A DNA stretch of 17,113 nucleotides from JAGLTA01 sp034660735 (GCA_034660735.1 JAYEJQ010000028.1:1-17113), one strand, 5' to 3'. Positions 1 through 8,188 are shown, counted from the stretch's first letter. A program made the numbers and translations. Notes: generated by a model from the letters alone, not told the origin.

Positions 1-53
1 ATAAATCCAAAACGGTTTAAAATTTTAAATTTTTTAAAATCTTTTAACATCAT
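1..53 (-). CDS. possible N-terminus of a gene running off the window
   Basis: On the minus strand two consecutive ATG codons (53-51 and 50-48) open a frame with no stop to the window edge. It encodes about 17 residues, beginning MMLKDFKKFKILNRFGF. It lies 94 bases downstream of the holB stop on the same strand, so it could be the next gene of that operon. Seventeen codons are too few to identify a family or to rule out chance in AT-rich DNA. Confidence 0.3.
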   Translation of the reverse strand, partial: MMLKDFKKFKILNRFGF

Positions 54-147
54 AGTAATAGAAAATTATTTAAAATTATTTTGAATTTTAATATTTGAAT
101 TTTTGATTTATTTGTAATTTGTAATTTTGAATTTTGAATTTACCATA
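54..147. repeat. AT-rich spacer with short tandem motifs
   Basis: The spacer downstream of holB is almost pure A/T and contains tandem heptamer-like units: TTTGTAA twice and TTTTGAA twice near 109-140, plus related TTTGAATTTT forms near 80-105. No hairpin with a T-run typical of an intrinsic terminator is visible. It may be slippage-derived low-complexity DNA. Confidence 0.4.
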
Positions 148-1149
148 TCACATACTTAAGCATAGATTTTCCATCACTAACAGCGGATTAACGTTGGAAC
201 ACAAATAATTTTTTGATTTATTAACGGAATCAATAAATTTAATGAATTTCAACTGTGAATATTCTTTTTCAATTTTTTTAATTTTATCTGCAACAAAACG
301 ATAACTTACGCAAGACAACCCACAACTCCCGACAAGTAGCAAATCTCTTGATAAAAACAAAAATTTATCTAAAATTTCTTCCGCTAAAAATATTTTTTCC
401 TGAAAATTTTTTTTAACAGCGAATTTTTTTTCAAAATAAGAGAATCTTTCGTTCATAGAACAATTAAACAGATCTAATAACTCATTTACTGCCTGCTTGT
501 GGTTATTTAATAATCTGCGATTTTTAATATATTTGATTGCCGCGCCAGGTCTCCCTTGAGATATTGCCGCGACCTCGCCCGCTAAATTTTTATCTGCTCC
601 GCTTTTTAAAAGCGAAACTAAAATATTTTCTTCGCTCACTAAATTAAAATTAATTATCTGTGATCTAGATTTAATAGTAACTGGCAATTTGCTTAAATAT
701 TCAGTTGTTAAAATTATCAGTGGCTTGCCGCTCGGCTCCTCTAAAATTTTTAAAAGCGAGTTAGCCGCGGATAAACTTAATGAATGCGCGTTATTTATTA
801 ACATTATTTTATAACCGCCAGCAAGCGAACTTTGCTCAAATTCACTGATTACATTCCGAATTTGTTCAATACTTATATTTTTTTTGCCTTCTAATAAATC
901 AATTTGATAAAAATCAGGATAAATGTTTTTAATAAAATTTCTGCAATTCGCGCAGACATTACAAGGCGTTTGATCGCCTTTTTCGCATATAACCGATTGG
1001 ATAAAATATTTAGCAACTGTTTTTTTGCCAACTGATTTTAATCCAGCAAAAACATAACAATGCGCTATTCTATCAGCGGCAATACTTTGCCACAAAAAAT
1101 TCAAAATATTTTTATGTCCTATGATTTGTTCGCCGATATTTTGTTTCAT
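148..1149 (-). CDS. holB: DNA polymerase III subunit delta' (clamp-loader ATPase-like subunit)
   Basis: This 333-aa protein is the delta' subunit of the clamp loader, which helps place the sliding clamp on primed DNA. An AAA+ core runs from about residue 5 to 200. It has a P-loop-like GLKSVGKKT at 36-44, a four-cysteine zinc module (C55, C63, C66, C69), a Walker-B-like strand at 114-125 that reads INNAHS instead of DEAH, and an SRS at 161-163 in place of the usual SRC. A helical C-terminal collar-like region follows. The degenerate Walker B fits delta', which is usually not the catalytic ATPase, and separates it from DnaX. The start codon directly abuts the stop of the upstream LytR_C gene (TAG then ATG, no spacer), so the two are probably cotranscribed and translationally coupled. 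The stop is TGA. Confidence 0.9.
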   Translation of the reverse strand: MKQNIGEQIIGHKNILNFLWQSIAADRIAHCYVFAGLKSVGKKTVAKYFIQSVICEKGDQTPCNVCANCRNFIKNIYPDFYQIDLLEGKKNISIEQIRNVISEFEQSSLAGGYKIMLINNAHSLSLSAANSLLKILEEPSGKPLIILTTEYLSKLPVTIKSRSQIINFNLVSEENILVSLLKSGADKNLAGEVAAISQGRPGAAIKYIKNRRLLNNHKQAVNELLDLFNCSMNERFSYFEKKFAVKKNFQEKIFLAEEILDKFLFLSRDLLLVGSCGLSCVSYRFVADKIKKIEKEYSQLKFIKFIDSVNKSKNYLCSNVNPLLVMENLCLSM

Positions 1150-1950
1150 CTATTTATTTCCCAAAATAATAATCACATCTGCGTCACTCTCTTTTTCTAT
1201 CTCAGGCAACTCTTTTATAGCCACTATCCCTAGCCTGCTTTCTAAATCTTCTATGTCTATATCTTTTAAATTTATTAGGATGTTTTCGCTGTATTCTGAA
1301 TTAGCCGCATTACTCATATTTATAATATCATATTTTTTTAAAATTCCCAATTCATCTTTTAAATTATTGGCTGCGCCGACGGTTTCACTGCCGTTTCTAA
1401 TATCTAATGTTAAAATATCCACAGACTCTTCGTTTGCGATCTGATTTTTTATTTCGCTTAATTCACGATTGCGCTCAGCTTCTCTTTTGATTTTTTCGCT
1501 AACAGAAATATTATCGTCTTCTGTCAATTCTTGTTGATTTTTAGTATAGACTGGACCGACATTCACTAAAATATCTCTATCAGGATCGTAAATAATAGCT
1601 ATTCTTTTATAGACGACTAATTTATCGCCATTTTTTGCGTCTTTGTAAAATTCCTGTTCGCTAATCAAAGATTCAATATTTTTAATAACGGCAATCATCG
1701 GACTCTCTTCTGTTGGCAAAATAATATGCCTCTTAATTTTATCTAATAATTCGCTTGACTCTTGCTCGGCTAACTCCTGCCTTGCTTCTGGGGTTGAAAG
1801 ATGTAAAATCCGTTTTTTCGCTTTTTGGTAATTTAAAAATGTCCAAACAAAAGCCGCGCTTATTATTAATAAACAAAAGATTAAAAAGATTGGCAATACT
1901 TTTTTTGATATTTCTTGTTTTGGAGTGTTAATAGATTTTTTAATTGGCAT
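1150..1950 (-). CDS. single-pass membrane protein with C-terminal LytR_C domain
   Basis: The 266-aa protein has a basic N-terminal tail, one transmembrane helix at about residues 18-40 and a charged, probably helical stretch (about 45-85). A middle region (about 90-135) of strands follows, with the motif YDPDRD. The last roughly 90 residues (about 178-266) match the LytR_C pattern: a hydrophobic strand, RNGS, an Asn/Ala-rich helix, alternating strands, and a closing VIIILG strand. LytR_C domains usually follow an LCP phosphotransferase domain in LytR-CpsA-Psr proteins that attach glycopolymers to the wall. No LCP catalytic domain is visible here, so only an extracytoplasmic, wall-associated role can be inferred. 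It is the first gene of the unit with holB, behind the promoter at 1992-2020. Confidence 0.7.
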   Translation of the reverse strand: MPIKKSINTPKQEISKKVLPIFLIFCLLIISAAFVWTFLNYQKAKKRILHLSTPEARQELAEQESSELLDKIKRHIILPTEESPMIAVIKNIESLISEQEFYKDAKNGDKLVVYKRIAIIYDPDRDILVNVGPVYTKNQQELTEDDNISVSEKIKREAERNRELSEIKNQIANEESVDILTLDIRNGSETVGAANNLKDELGILKKYDIINMSNAANSEYSENILINLKDIDIEDLESRLGIVAIKELPEIEKESDADVIIILGNK

Positions 1951-1991
1951 AAATTTTAAAAATAATTTTATAAATATTTAACTATGTTATT

Positions 1992-2020
1992 ATTATAATT
2001 TTTAATAAAAAATAAATCAA
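1992..2020 (-). promoter_or_regulatory. sigma70-type promoter for the LytR_C-holB unit
   Basis: On the minus strand there is a TTGATT -35 box (2020-2015), a 17-base spacer and a perfect TATAAT -10 box (1997-1992). Transcription would start near 1985, giving a leader of about 35 bases before the ATG at 1950. No AGGAGG-like sequence is seen in that leader. Confidence 0.65.
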
Positions 2021-2045
2021 TAACTGCAACTTATCTTTATTTGAT

Positions 2046-2145
2046 NNNNNNNNNNNNNNNNNNNNNNNNNNNNNNNNNNNNNNNNNNNNNNNNNNNNNNN
2101 NNNNNNNNNNNNNNNNNNNNNNNNNNNNNNNNNNNNNNNNNNNNN
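2046..2145. other. assembly gap (100 Ns)
   Basis: Exactly 100 N characters occupy these positions. This round number is conventionally used for a scaffold join of unknown length, so adjacency of the left and right parts is not established by the sequence. Confidence 0.98.
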
Positions 2146-2169
2146 TTTTATTTAAAACTTTTTAATTTC

Positions 2170-2178
2170 TGCTATAAT
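2170..2178 (+). promoter_or_regulatory. extended -10 promoter for the ABC transporter genes
   Basis: TG at 2170-2171, one base, then a perfect TATAAT at 2173-2178 form an extended -10 element. No convincing -35 box is seen, and the sequence just upstream is limited by the N gap. The predicted start near 2185 would leave about 24 untranslated bases before the ATG at 2209, without a visible Shine-Dalgarno sequence. Confidence 0.55.
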
Positions 2179-2208
2179 AAATTTACTGAATAATAATATT
2201 TTAAATCT

Positions 2209-2931
2209 ATGAATTTAATAAATGTTAAAAATTTAAAAAAAGAATTTGTGTCTGGAGATATTACGACTAAGGTCTTGCGCGGAATTTCTTTTAATATTGA
2301 GAAAGGCGAATTTGCGGCTATTATGGGGCCGTCTGGATCGGGAAAATCAACCTTAATGCATATCTTGGGATTTTTAGATAAAGCGACATCTGGTGAATAC
2401 AAATTTGAAAATAGAGATATAATCGGACTGGAAGATAACGAGTTAGCGCGCTGGCGGAATGAAAAAGTCGGTTTTGTTTTTCAATCTTTTAATCTATTGC
2501 CGCGCTTAACTGTATTAGAAAATGTAAAACTGCCACTCACTTATGCTACCAGATATAAAAATATAAATATGGAAGAACAAGCAAAAAAAATTTTAAAAAA
2601 AGTCGGATTAGAACATAGGATGCGATATTATACAAACCAAATATCAGGCGGCGAAAAGCAGAGGGTCGCTATAGCGCGCGCTTTGGTTAATAATCCTTCA
2701 ATTATTTTTGCTGACGAACCGACTGGAAACCTTGATTCAAAATCAGGAATACAAATAATGGAAATTCTGCAAAAATTAAACAGAGACGGAAATACTATTA
2801 TTTTAGTGACTCATGAAACTTATACTTCAGAACACGCAAAAAGGATTATTAAAATTGCTGACGGAAAAATCGTCGGCGACTATCAAGTCAAAAACCGAAG
2901 GATAGCTAAATACGGAGAAATGCTTAAATAA
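2209..2931 (+). CDS. ABC transporter ATP-binding protein, MacB/LolD type
   Basis: The 240-aa nucleotide-binding subunit powers a type VII (MacB/LolCDE/FtsEX-like) ABC system at the inner face of the membrane. All the motifs are intact: Walker A GPSGSGKST (40-48), Q-loop Gln92, signature ISGGEKQR (145-152), Walker B IIFADE followed by PTGNLDS (165-176), and switch His202 in VTHE. Length is normal for the family. Two bases separate it from the permease gene, so they form one operon. Substrate cannot be read from the sequence; the family includes macrolide, peptide and lipoprotein exporters and mechanotransmission complexes. The start is the first ATG after an extended -10 promoter. Confidence 0.93.
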   Translation: MNLINVKNLKKEFVSGDITTKVLRGISFNIEKGEFAAIMGPSGSGKSTLMHILGFLDKATSGEYKFENRDIIGLEDNELARWRNEKVGFVFQSFNLLPRLTVLENVKLPLTYATRYKNINMEEQAKKILKKVGLEHRMRYYTNQISGGEKQRVAIARALVNNPSIIFADEPTGNLDSKSGIQIMEILQKLNRDGNTIILVTHETYTSEHAKRIIKIADGKIVGDYQVKNRRIAKYGEMLK

Positions 2932-2933
2932 AA

Positions 2934-4187
2934 ATGTTCAACAAACTAAAACAATCTATCGCCTCTTCAATCGCGGTTCTTCTGTCAAATAAAATCAGAA
3001 GTTTTTTGACTATGCTCGGCATTATTATCGGAGTAAGCGCGGTTATTATTATTATGGCCGTTGGAGCTGGAGCGCAAAATTTGATTTTATCGCAAATTGA
3101 AAGTTTAGGAACAAATACTATCGGAATAATGCCAGGCAAATCAGAAGAGAGCGGTCCTCCGACAAGCGCAATGGGGATTGTTATCACAACTTTAACTTAC
3201 GAAGACGCGATGGCCATAAAAAACAAAAGTAATGTTCCGAATTTAATTGACGCGGTGGCTTACACAAAAGCCGTCGCGACTGTTAGTTATAAATCTAACA
3301 CTTATGACACAAATTTAAATGGATGCACGGTTAGTTATTTGGCTGTTGAAGGCGGTGAATTAAAAGATGGAAGATTTTTAACTAAAGCTGAAGAAAAAAA
3401 TTTGGCAAGAGTAGCTATTTTAGGAAGCGCGGTAAAAAATGAACTGTTCGGAAATTCCACCGCGATTGGAAAAAAAATAAAAATTAAAAAACACTTATTT
3501 GAAATAATCGGCGTTATGAAAGAAAGAGGCACTGTCGCTTTTCAGGATTATGACGATCAAATTATTATTCCAATTAAAACTATGCAAAAACTGATCGTTG
3601 GCGTTAATCATCTTGGGCTTATCAGGGCTAAAATAGATAGTGAAAAAAATATTGAACGGGCTATAAGCGACATAGAAATAACTTTGCGCGATCGCCATAA
3701 TATAACTGATATGAGCGGAGACAGTGATGATTTTACAGTGAGGAGCGGAGCTGAAGCGTTAGATATGATTACGGTTATCACTGACGCATTACGTTATTTC
3801 TTGGCGGCGATGGCCGCGATTTCGCTTATTGTCGGCGGCATAGGCATTATGAATATAATGCTCGTCAATATAACAGAACGGACGCGAGAGATTGGTTTAC
3901 GCAAGGCGGTTGGGGCGAATAATACGCAAATTATGAACCAATTTTTAATTGAATCCGCAATTTTAACATTTATTGGAGGTTTAATAGGAATCGTAATAGG
4001 CATTCTTATCTCTTATATAATAACATTTGTTGCTAATTTTTTAGATTACGATTGGGCTTTTATTATCTCTCCAATATCTGTAATACTGGCTATCATAGTG
4101 TCAACTGTTGTTGGTTTAATTTTCGGATTATATCCAGCAATAAAAGCAGGACAGCTTGAACCGATTGAAGCGCTAAGATATGAATAA
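2934..4187 (+). CDS. ABC transporter permease, MacB/FtsX family
   Basis: The 417-aa membrane subunit pairs with the preceding ATPase. It has the four-helix MacB layout: helix 1 at about 25-46, a large extracytoplasmic MacB_PCD-like domain (about 47-280), then helices at about 285-310, 341-366 and 376-400. Hallmarks are GIIIGVSAV in helix 1, ERTREIGLRKAVGA at 315-328, which is the coupling segment for the ATPase, and the C-terminal PAIKAGQLEPIEALRYE (401-417). No MacA-like adaptor lies next to it, as expected if the cell has no outer membrane. It is best described as a mechanotransmission-type exporter of unknown substrate. Confidence 0.9.
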   Translation: MFNKLKQSIASSIAVLLSNKIRSFLTMLGIIIGVSAVIIIMAVGAGAQNLILSQIESLGTNTIGIMPGKSEESGPPTSAMGIVITTLTYEDAMAIKNKSNVPNLIDAVAYTKAVATVSYKSNTYDTNLNGCTVSYLAVEGGELKDGRFLTKAEEKNLARVAILGSAVKNELFGNSTAIGKKIKIKKHLFEIIGVMKERGTVAFQDYDDQIIIPIKTMQKLIVGVNHLGLIRAKIDSEKNIERAISDIEITLRDRHNITDMSGDSDDFTVRSGAEALDMITVITDALRYFLAAMAAISLIVGGIGIMNIMLVNITERTREIGLRKAVGANNTQIMNQFLIESAILTFIGGLIGIVIGILISYIITFVANFLDYDWAFIISPISVILAIIVSTVVGLIFGLYPAIKAGQLEPIEALRYE

Positions 4188-4196
4188 TAAAATGTC

Positions 4197-4225
4197 TTGA
4201 ATAAATTATTATATTCAACTATAAT
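4197..4225 (+). promoter_or_regulatory. sigma70-type promoter for the gene at 4247
   Basis: TTGAAT at 4197-4202 and a perfect TATAAT at 4220-4225 are separated by 17 bases. A start near 4232 would give a leader of only about 15 bases. The gene at 4247 can therefore be transcribed separately from the ABC operon that ends just upstream. Confidence 0.65.
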
Positions 4226-4246
4226 AAAAATAAAAATATTAAAATT

Positions 4247-5134
4247 ATGATGCAAGATTGGCAATTAAGCGATTTTAAATTAAAAATTGGATATTGGTTT
4301 ATATCTAATAAAATTTTTCTAAAAAGATTTTTTCTGTTTTGTTTAATTATTTCAGATGTTTTGCTGATAAGTTTAAGCGGAAAGCGGCTAATAAAATATT
4401 ACACGGTAGAAAGAGTTGAACTTAACAAAATGATGTCTGAAATAAATTTATTAACTATAGATTTTAAATCTTATCGCGAAAAAAACAAGGCGCTTAATTT
4501 ACAAATTTCAGAATTAGATGTAATAAGCCTTGGAAATAATCGGTATAACTTAATCGCAAAAGTAGTTAATCCAAACCTAAAAAAATGGGTAGCGGAAGAT
4601 GTTGAATATTATTTTTATTCAAACGGTTTTCAATCTGAACACAAAAAAAGTTTTATACTTCCAGGAGAAAAAAAATTTTTAACCGCTTTTAATATTGAAA
4701 GCGATTTAGCAATCAGAAATCCGAAATTATTAATATCAAATATTAAATGGAAAATGATTAAAAAAAAAGATATTGAAAATTTTTCCAAAAAAATAAAAGA
4801 GATAACTGATTTTCAGATTAAAAAAATAAATTTTTCTTATTTATCAGATCTTCAAATTAAAAATTCAGGGAATTCAATTAATTTTTTAGTTAAAAATAAT
4901 ACCGTCTATGACTATTACGAAGTAGGATTTTTTATTATCACTTACAATGGTCCGATGATTACCAGCGCTAACTACCTGCAGTTAGATGATTTTATGGCTG
5001 GAGAAGAAAAAAAAGCGGAGATAGTGTGGCAACAAACAATACCGAAGCCGTCTCAAATTATCATAAAGCCTGAAATAGATATATTAAATAAAAATATTAT
5101 CATAAACAACAATTACATCGGATTGCCAAAATAG
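4247..5134 (+). CDS. single-pass membrane protein of unknown function
   Basis: I do not recognise a named family in this 295-aa protein. A short N-terminal tail with several Lys/Trp residues precedes one hydrophobic helix at about 26-45. A possible coiled coil follows (about 55-90, with ERVELNKMMSEINLL). The remainder, about 90-290, is strand-rich and looks like two similar halves: one around 90-160 containing NLIAKVVNPN, the other around 195-280 containing INFLVKNNTV. That pattern, a hydrophobic strand followed by an Asn-containing turn, suggests two beta-sandwich repeats facing outside. It follows the MacB-like permease but has its own promoter, so a link to that transporter is only a possibility. 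Tandem ATGs at 4247 and 4250 leave the exact start uncertain by one codon. Confidence 0.75.
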   Translation: MMQDWQLSDFKLKIGYWFISNKIFLKRFFLFCLIISDVLLISLSGKRLIKYYTVERVELNKMMSEINLLTIDFKSYREKNKALNLQISELDVISLGNNRYNLIAKVVNPNLKKWVAEDVEYYFYSNGFQSEHKKSFILPGEKKFLTAFNIESDLAIRNPKLLISNIKWKMIKKKDIENFSKKIKEITDFQIKKINFSYLSDLQIKNSGNSINFLVKNNTVYDYYEVGFFIITYNGPMITSANYLQLDDFMAGEEKKAEIVWQQTIPKPSQIIIKPEIDILNKNIIINNNYIGLPK

Positions 5135-5147
5135 GTTATTGATTGTG

Positions 5148-5369
5148 TAATTAGTTTTGTTACGAAATATCACTTTAAATTAAGCTGTCGCCCCGTAGTT
5201 ACTACGGGGTCTATCGCTACTATTCGCTATATTATGATTAAGGTTGATAAAACTTTAAATTTTATAGTTGATTTTACCGAGTAATATTTAGTTAACAGAA
5301 AACACAGACCCCGCCGCTCGCGAGCAGCGGGGTGACAATATTTTTGTTTTTCGTAATTCAAAGTAATTA
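5148..5369. repeat. MITE-like palindromic element, copy 1
   Basis: This 222-bp block is closely similar to the reverse complement of 7965-8188. Both copies begin and end in TAATTA. Near the ends are inverted TTACGAAA / TTTCGTAA sequences, the left one diverged from copy 2. Inside are two hairpins: 5191-5209 (8-bp stem, TTA loop) and 5308-5333 (7-bp GC-rich outer stem with CTCGCGAG at the tip). The centre, about 5211-5300, is AT-rich without an ORF. The right-hand hairpin is followed by a broken T-run (5341-5350) and might terminate transcription from the gene at 4247. No transposase is encoded, so it would be a non-autonomous element. Confidence 0.8.
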
Positions 5370-5394
5370 GTTTTGTTATGAATAGAGAAAAATT

Positions 5395-6498
5395 ATGAAA
5401 TTTTTACAGCGCGCGAATTTGCGTAATTTAGACTTATGGTTATTGATAATAATTCTTATCTTGATCGGTTTTAGCTTAATTACTATTTACAGTTTGGATT
5501 TAAGCCAAAAAACCGATTTTTTTTATTTTAAAAAACAGCTGATTTTTTCAGTTATAGGAATAGTATGCTTTTTTGCGTTCGCGCTAATAGATTACAAAAT
5601 TTTAAAAACTTATAGTTACGCAATTTATCTTTTTGCCTTAACTCTATTGATATTAGTCCTTTTTTTCGGCAAAGTTGTGCATGGAACGCGCGGCTGGTTC
5701 GCTTTTTACGGAATTAGCGCGCAACCGGTTGAATTTGCTAAAATCGCTATTATTATAACTTTGGCAAGATTTTTATCTATGCGCGCGTATGAAATAAAAA
5801 AATTTTTAAATATTTTTTTAAGCGCAATTCTGCTGTCTCCGACAATCTTATTAACTCTTCTTCAGCCTGATTTAGGATCCGCGATAATTCTATTGATTTT
5901 ATGGATAGGTATGCTGTTTATAGGCGGAATGGAAAAAAAACATTTGTTTTTATTATCAACGTCTCTTATATTATGTTTTTGCCTTGCATGGTTTTTCAGT
6001 TTTAAAGATTATCAGAAAGACAGAATTTTAACATTTTTAAACCCGTCATTAGATCCTTTGGCGTCGGGATATAATGTTATTCAGTCCACTATTGCCGTCG
6101 GGTCTGGCAAATTGTTTGGACGCGGAATATCTTCAGGATCGCAAAGCCAGTTGCAATTTTTGCCTGAAGCGCATACTGATTTTATATTCTCAAGCTTAGC
6201 TGAAGGATTAGGGCTAATCGGCGCTGGACTATTACTATTTTTATTCGTTATTTTATTTTATAAAATAATTAAAAAATTAAAGGGCGTGTCTAATGATTTT
6301 GGAATTTTTTTAGTATCTGGAATTTTGATATATTTCATAAGCCAAATTTTTCTTAATATCGCGATGAATATAGGAATAGCTCCAGTGATGGGGATTCCAC
6401 TTCCGCTTATAAGTTATGGCGGAAGTTCTTTAATAGTTAGTTTTATAATGCTCGGAATAATCGCAAATGTCTTAACTCAGAAATCAACTTTAAAATAA
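5395..6498 (+). CDS. rodA: SEDS peptidoglycan glycosyltransferase, RodA/FtsW family
   Basis: The 367-aa polytopic protein, with about ten hydrophobic segments, polymerises lipid II into glycan strands at the membrane, working with a class B penicillin-binding protein. Diagnostic segments are HGTRGWF (96-102), QPVEFAKI (110-117), LLQPDLGSA (155-163), FLPEAHTDFIF (255-265) and GIPLPLISYGGSSL (333-346). Asp262 in THE TDF motif corresponds to the residue required for SEDS polymerase activity. Length and loop sizes suit RodA slightly better than FtsW, but sequence alone leaves this open, and no mreBCD, pbp2 or ftsZ lies nearby to decide. One base separates it from comEC, so they share a transcript. 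The upstream region is MITE copy 1; only a poor -10-like TATGAA at 5377-5382 is visible. Confidence 0.88.
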   Translation: MKFLQRANLRNLDLWLLIIILILIGFSLITIYSLDLSQKTDFFYFKKQLIFSVIGIVCFFAFALIDYKILKTYSYAIYLFALTLLILVLFFGKVVHGTRGWFAFYGISAQPVEFAKIAIIITLARFLSMRAYEIKKFLNIFLSAILLSPTILLTLLQPDLGSAIILLILWIGMLFIGGMEKKHLFLLSTSLILCFCLAWFFSFKDYQKDRILTFLNPSLDPLASGYNVIQSTIAVGSGKLFGRGISSGSQSQLQFLPEAHTDFIFSSLAEGLGLIGAGLLLFLFVILFYKIIKKLKGVSNDFGIFLVSGILIYFISQIFLNIAMNIGIAPVMGIPLPLISYGGSSLIVSFIMLGIIANVLTQKSTLK

Positions 6499-6499
6499 A

Positions 6500-7957
6500 A
6501 TGCGCAGATCCAAAATAATTTTATCAGTTGCAATCTCTTTTATTTGCGGAATCGCTCTGGCAAACCTAATATCAATTCCGATTTTTGCAATATATTGCTT
6601 TATAATTTTAAATATCGCTATAATCTCGCTATTTTGGCATAATCGCTTTTTACGGATAACAGCTATTTGTTTATGCTGTTTTTTATTCGGAATATTTCGC
6701 TTTGAACTTTGCAATAACGCGGTTAAAAAAATCATTGATAATGATTTTCAAAATAAATCTTCTTTCACAGGAATAATCGTTGACGAACCGTCGCTTAAAA
6801 ATAGCTATCAAAATTTAATAGTTGAAAGTAGCGATATTTCTGGAAAAATATTAGTGAGCGCCAGTTTATACCCATTGTATAACTATGGCGACAAATTAAA
6901 AATAGATTGTAAATTAAAATCTACCACGCAAGATGATAAATGGAAAAAATATTTTATTAAGGAAAAAATTTATTATTCATGCTATTATCCGCAAATTCAG
7001 GTTATTTCAAAAAATAATCGCGGCAAATTTTACGCCCAACTTTTAAAATTCAAACAAAAAAGCAGAAGAATAATTAAAAAAAACGTTTCAGGGCAAGAAT
7101 CGCAAATTCTATCAGCAATGCTTCTCGGATATAAAAAAAATATTCCGACGGGACTGAGGGATAAATTTTCTCAAGCCGGGATTAGTCATATTATAGCTAT
7201 TTCTGGCGCTCATATTGCCATTATTATTTTTATTGTGATGTCGCTACTTATAAATTTCGGATTATGGCGAAAGCAGTCATTTTATTTAACAATAATTCTA
7301 ATTTGGATTTTTATTATTTTAATCGGAGCGCCTTCGTCCGCCGCGAGAGCGGGAATTATGGCAACAATAATAATGATAGGCGTAAATATTGGAAGAATTA
7401 ACAGCGCGATAAATATTTTAACTTTAGCGGCAGCGCTAATGCTTTTGATAAATCCGTTTTTGCTTTTCAACGATATCGGTTTTCAGCTCTCATTTTTAGC
7501 TGTTTTTGGAATTATTTATCTATCGCCGATATTTAATCTTTGGCTGAAAAAATTTTCCGAATTCAACGGAATTAAAAAAATTCTAATTATCACATTGTCG
7601 GCGCAAATAGCCACGTTGCCTTTGTCAATATACTATTTCGGCAAACTTCCAATCCTGTCTCCGCTGATTAACTTAATTATTGTTCCGCTTCTTGCTATAA
7701 TCCTATTTTTAGGATTTGCGATAATTTTATTCGGATTTATATATCTGCCAGTCGCAAAAATTATAGGAATAATAGAATGGCTAATACTTAATCTCTTAAT
7801 AAAAATCACCTATTTTTTCACATCCCTGCCGTTCAGTTATCTGACTATTGAAAAAATAAATTTCGCGTGGATTTTAATTTCCTATATTATAATAATAAGC
7901 GGTTTTATTTTTATTAATAAAAAACAAAAAGCAGAGACAATATTCAGTGATTTCTAA
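6500..7957 (+). CDS. comEC: ComEC/Rec2 membrane channel protein (DUF4131 plus Competence domain, no nuclease domain)
   Basis: The 485-aa protein forms the inner-membrane channel for single-stranded DNA uptake. N-terminal helices (about 5-70) are followed by an OB-like DUF4131 region (about 80-170) and the Competence domain (about 200-470). Competence hallmarks are FSQAGISHIIAISGAHIA (223-240), GAPSSAARAGIMA (276-288) and NPFLLFNDIGFQLSFLAVFG (318-337). Full-length ComEC is usually 700-800 aa with a C-terminal metallo-beta-lactamase domain. Here the frame stops soon after the last helix (about 455-472), and that domain is a separate ORF at 8188-9060 behind a MITE copy. The gene follows rodA by one base. 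The two products together cover a complete ComEC architecture. Confidence 0.88.
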   Translation: MRRSKIILSVAISFICGIALANLISIPIFAIYCFIILNIAIISLFWHNRFLRITAICLCCFLFGIFRFELCNNAVKKIIDNDFQNKSSFTGIIVDEPSLKNSYQNLIVESSDISGKILVSASLYPLYNYGDKLKIDCKLKSTTQDDKWKKYFIKEKIYYSCYYPQIQVISKNNRGKFYAQLLKFKQKSRRIIKKNVSGQESQILSAMLLGYKKNIPTGLRDKFSQAGISHIIAISGAHIAIIIFIVMSLLINFGLWRKQSFYLTIILIWIFIILIGAPSSAARAGIMATIIMIGVNIGRINSAINILTLAAALMLLINPFLLFNDIGFQLSFLAVFGIIYLSPIFNLWLKKFSEFNGIKKILIITLSAQIATLPLSIYYFGKLPILSPLINLIIVPLLAIILFLGFAIILFGFIYLPVAKIIGIIEWLILNLLIKITYFFTSLPFSYLTIEKINFAWILISYIIIISGFIFINKKQKAETIFSDF

Positions 7958-7964
7958 TTTTTTC

Positions 7965-8188
7965 TAATTATTTTGAATTACGAAATACAAAAAATTTTGT
8001 CACCCCGCTACTCGCGAGCGGCGGGGTCTGCGCTTATTGCCAACTAAATATTACTCGACAAAATCAACTATAAAATTTAAAGTTTTATCAACCTTAATCA
8101 TAATATAACGAATAGTAGCGACAGATCCTGAACTAAATTCAGGATGACAGCTTAATTTAAAGTGATATTTCGTAATTCAAAGTAATTA
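7965..8188. repeat. MITE-like palindromic element, copy 2 (inverted relative to copy 1)
   Basis: This 224-bp element has 23-bp terminal inverted repeats with one mismatch (7965-7987 and 8166-8188; core GAATTACGAAATA). It holds two hairpins: 8002-8027 (outer stem ACCCCGC/GCGGGGT, tip CTCGCGAG) and 8125-8145 (stem ATCCTGAA/TTCAGGAT, 5-base loop). Its reverse complement matches copy 1 along nearly its whole length with scattered substitutions; the exception is the second hairpin, whose stem sequence is entirely different. It starts 8 bases after the comEC stop, and its last base is the A of the next gene's ATG. No clear target-site duplication beyond possible TA is seen. Confidence 0.85.

Noticed and set aside
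191..212. TGGAACACAAATAA shared between holB (near 195) and the antitoxin remnant (near 16927)
   Set aside because: A single AT-rich 14-mer in two coding contexts is compatible with chance, and flanks do not match.
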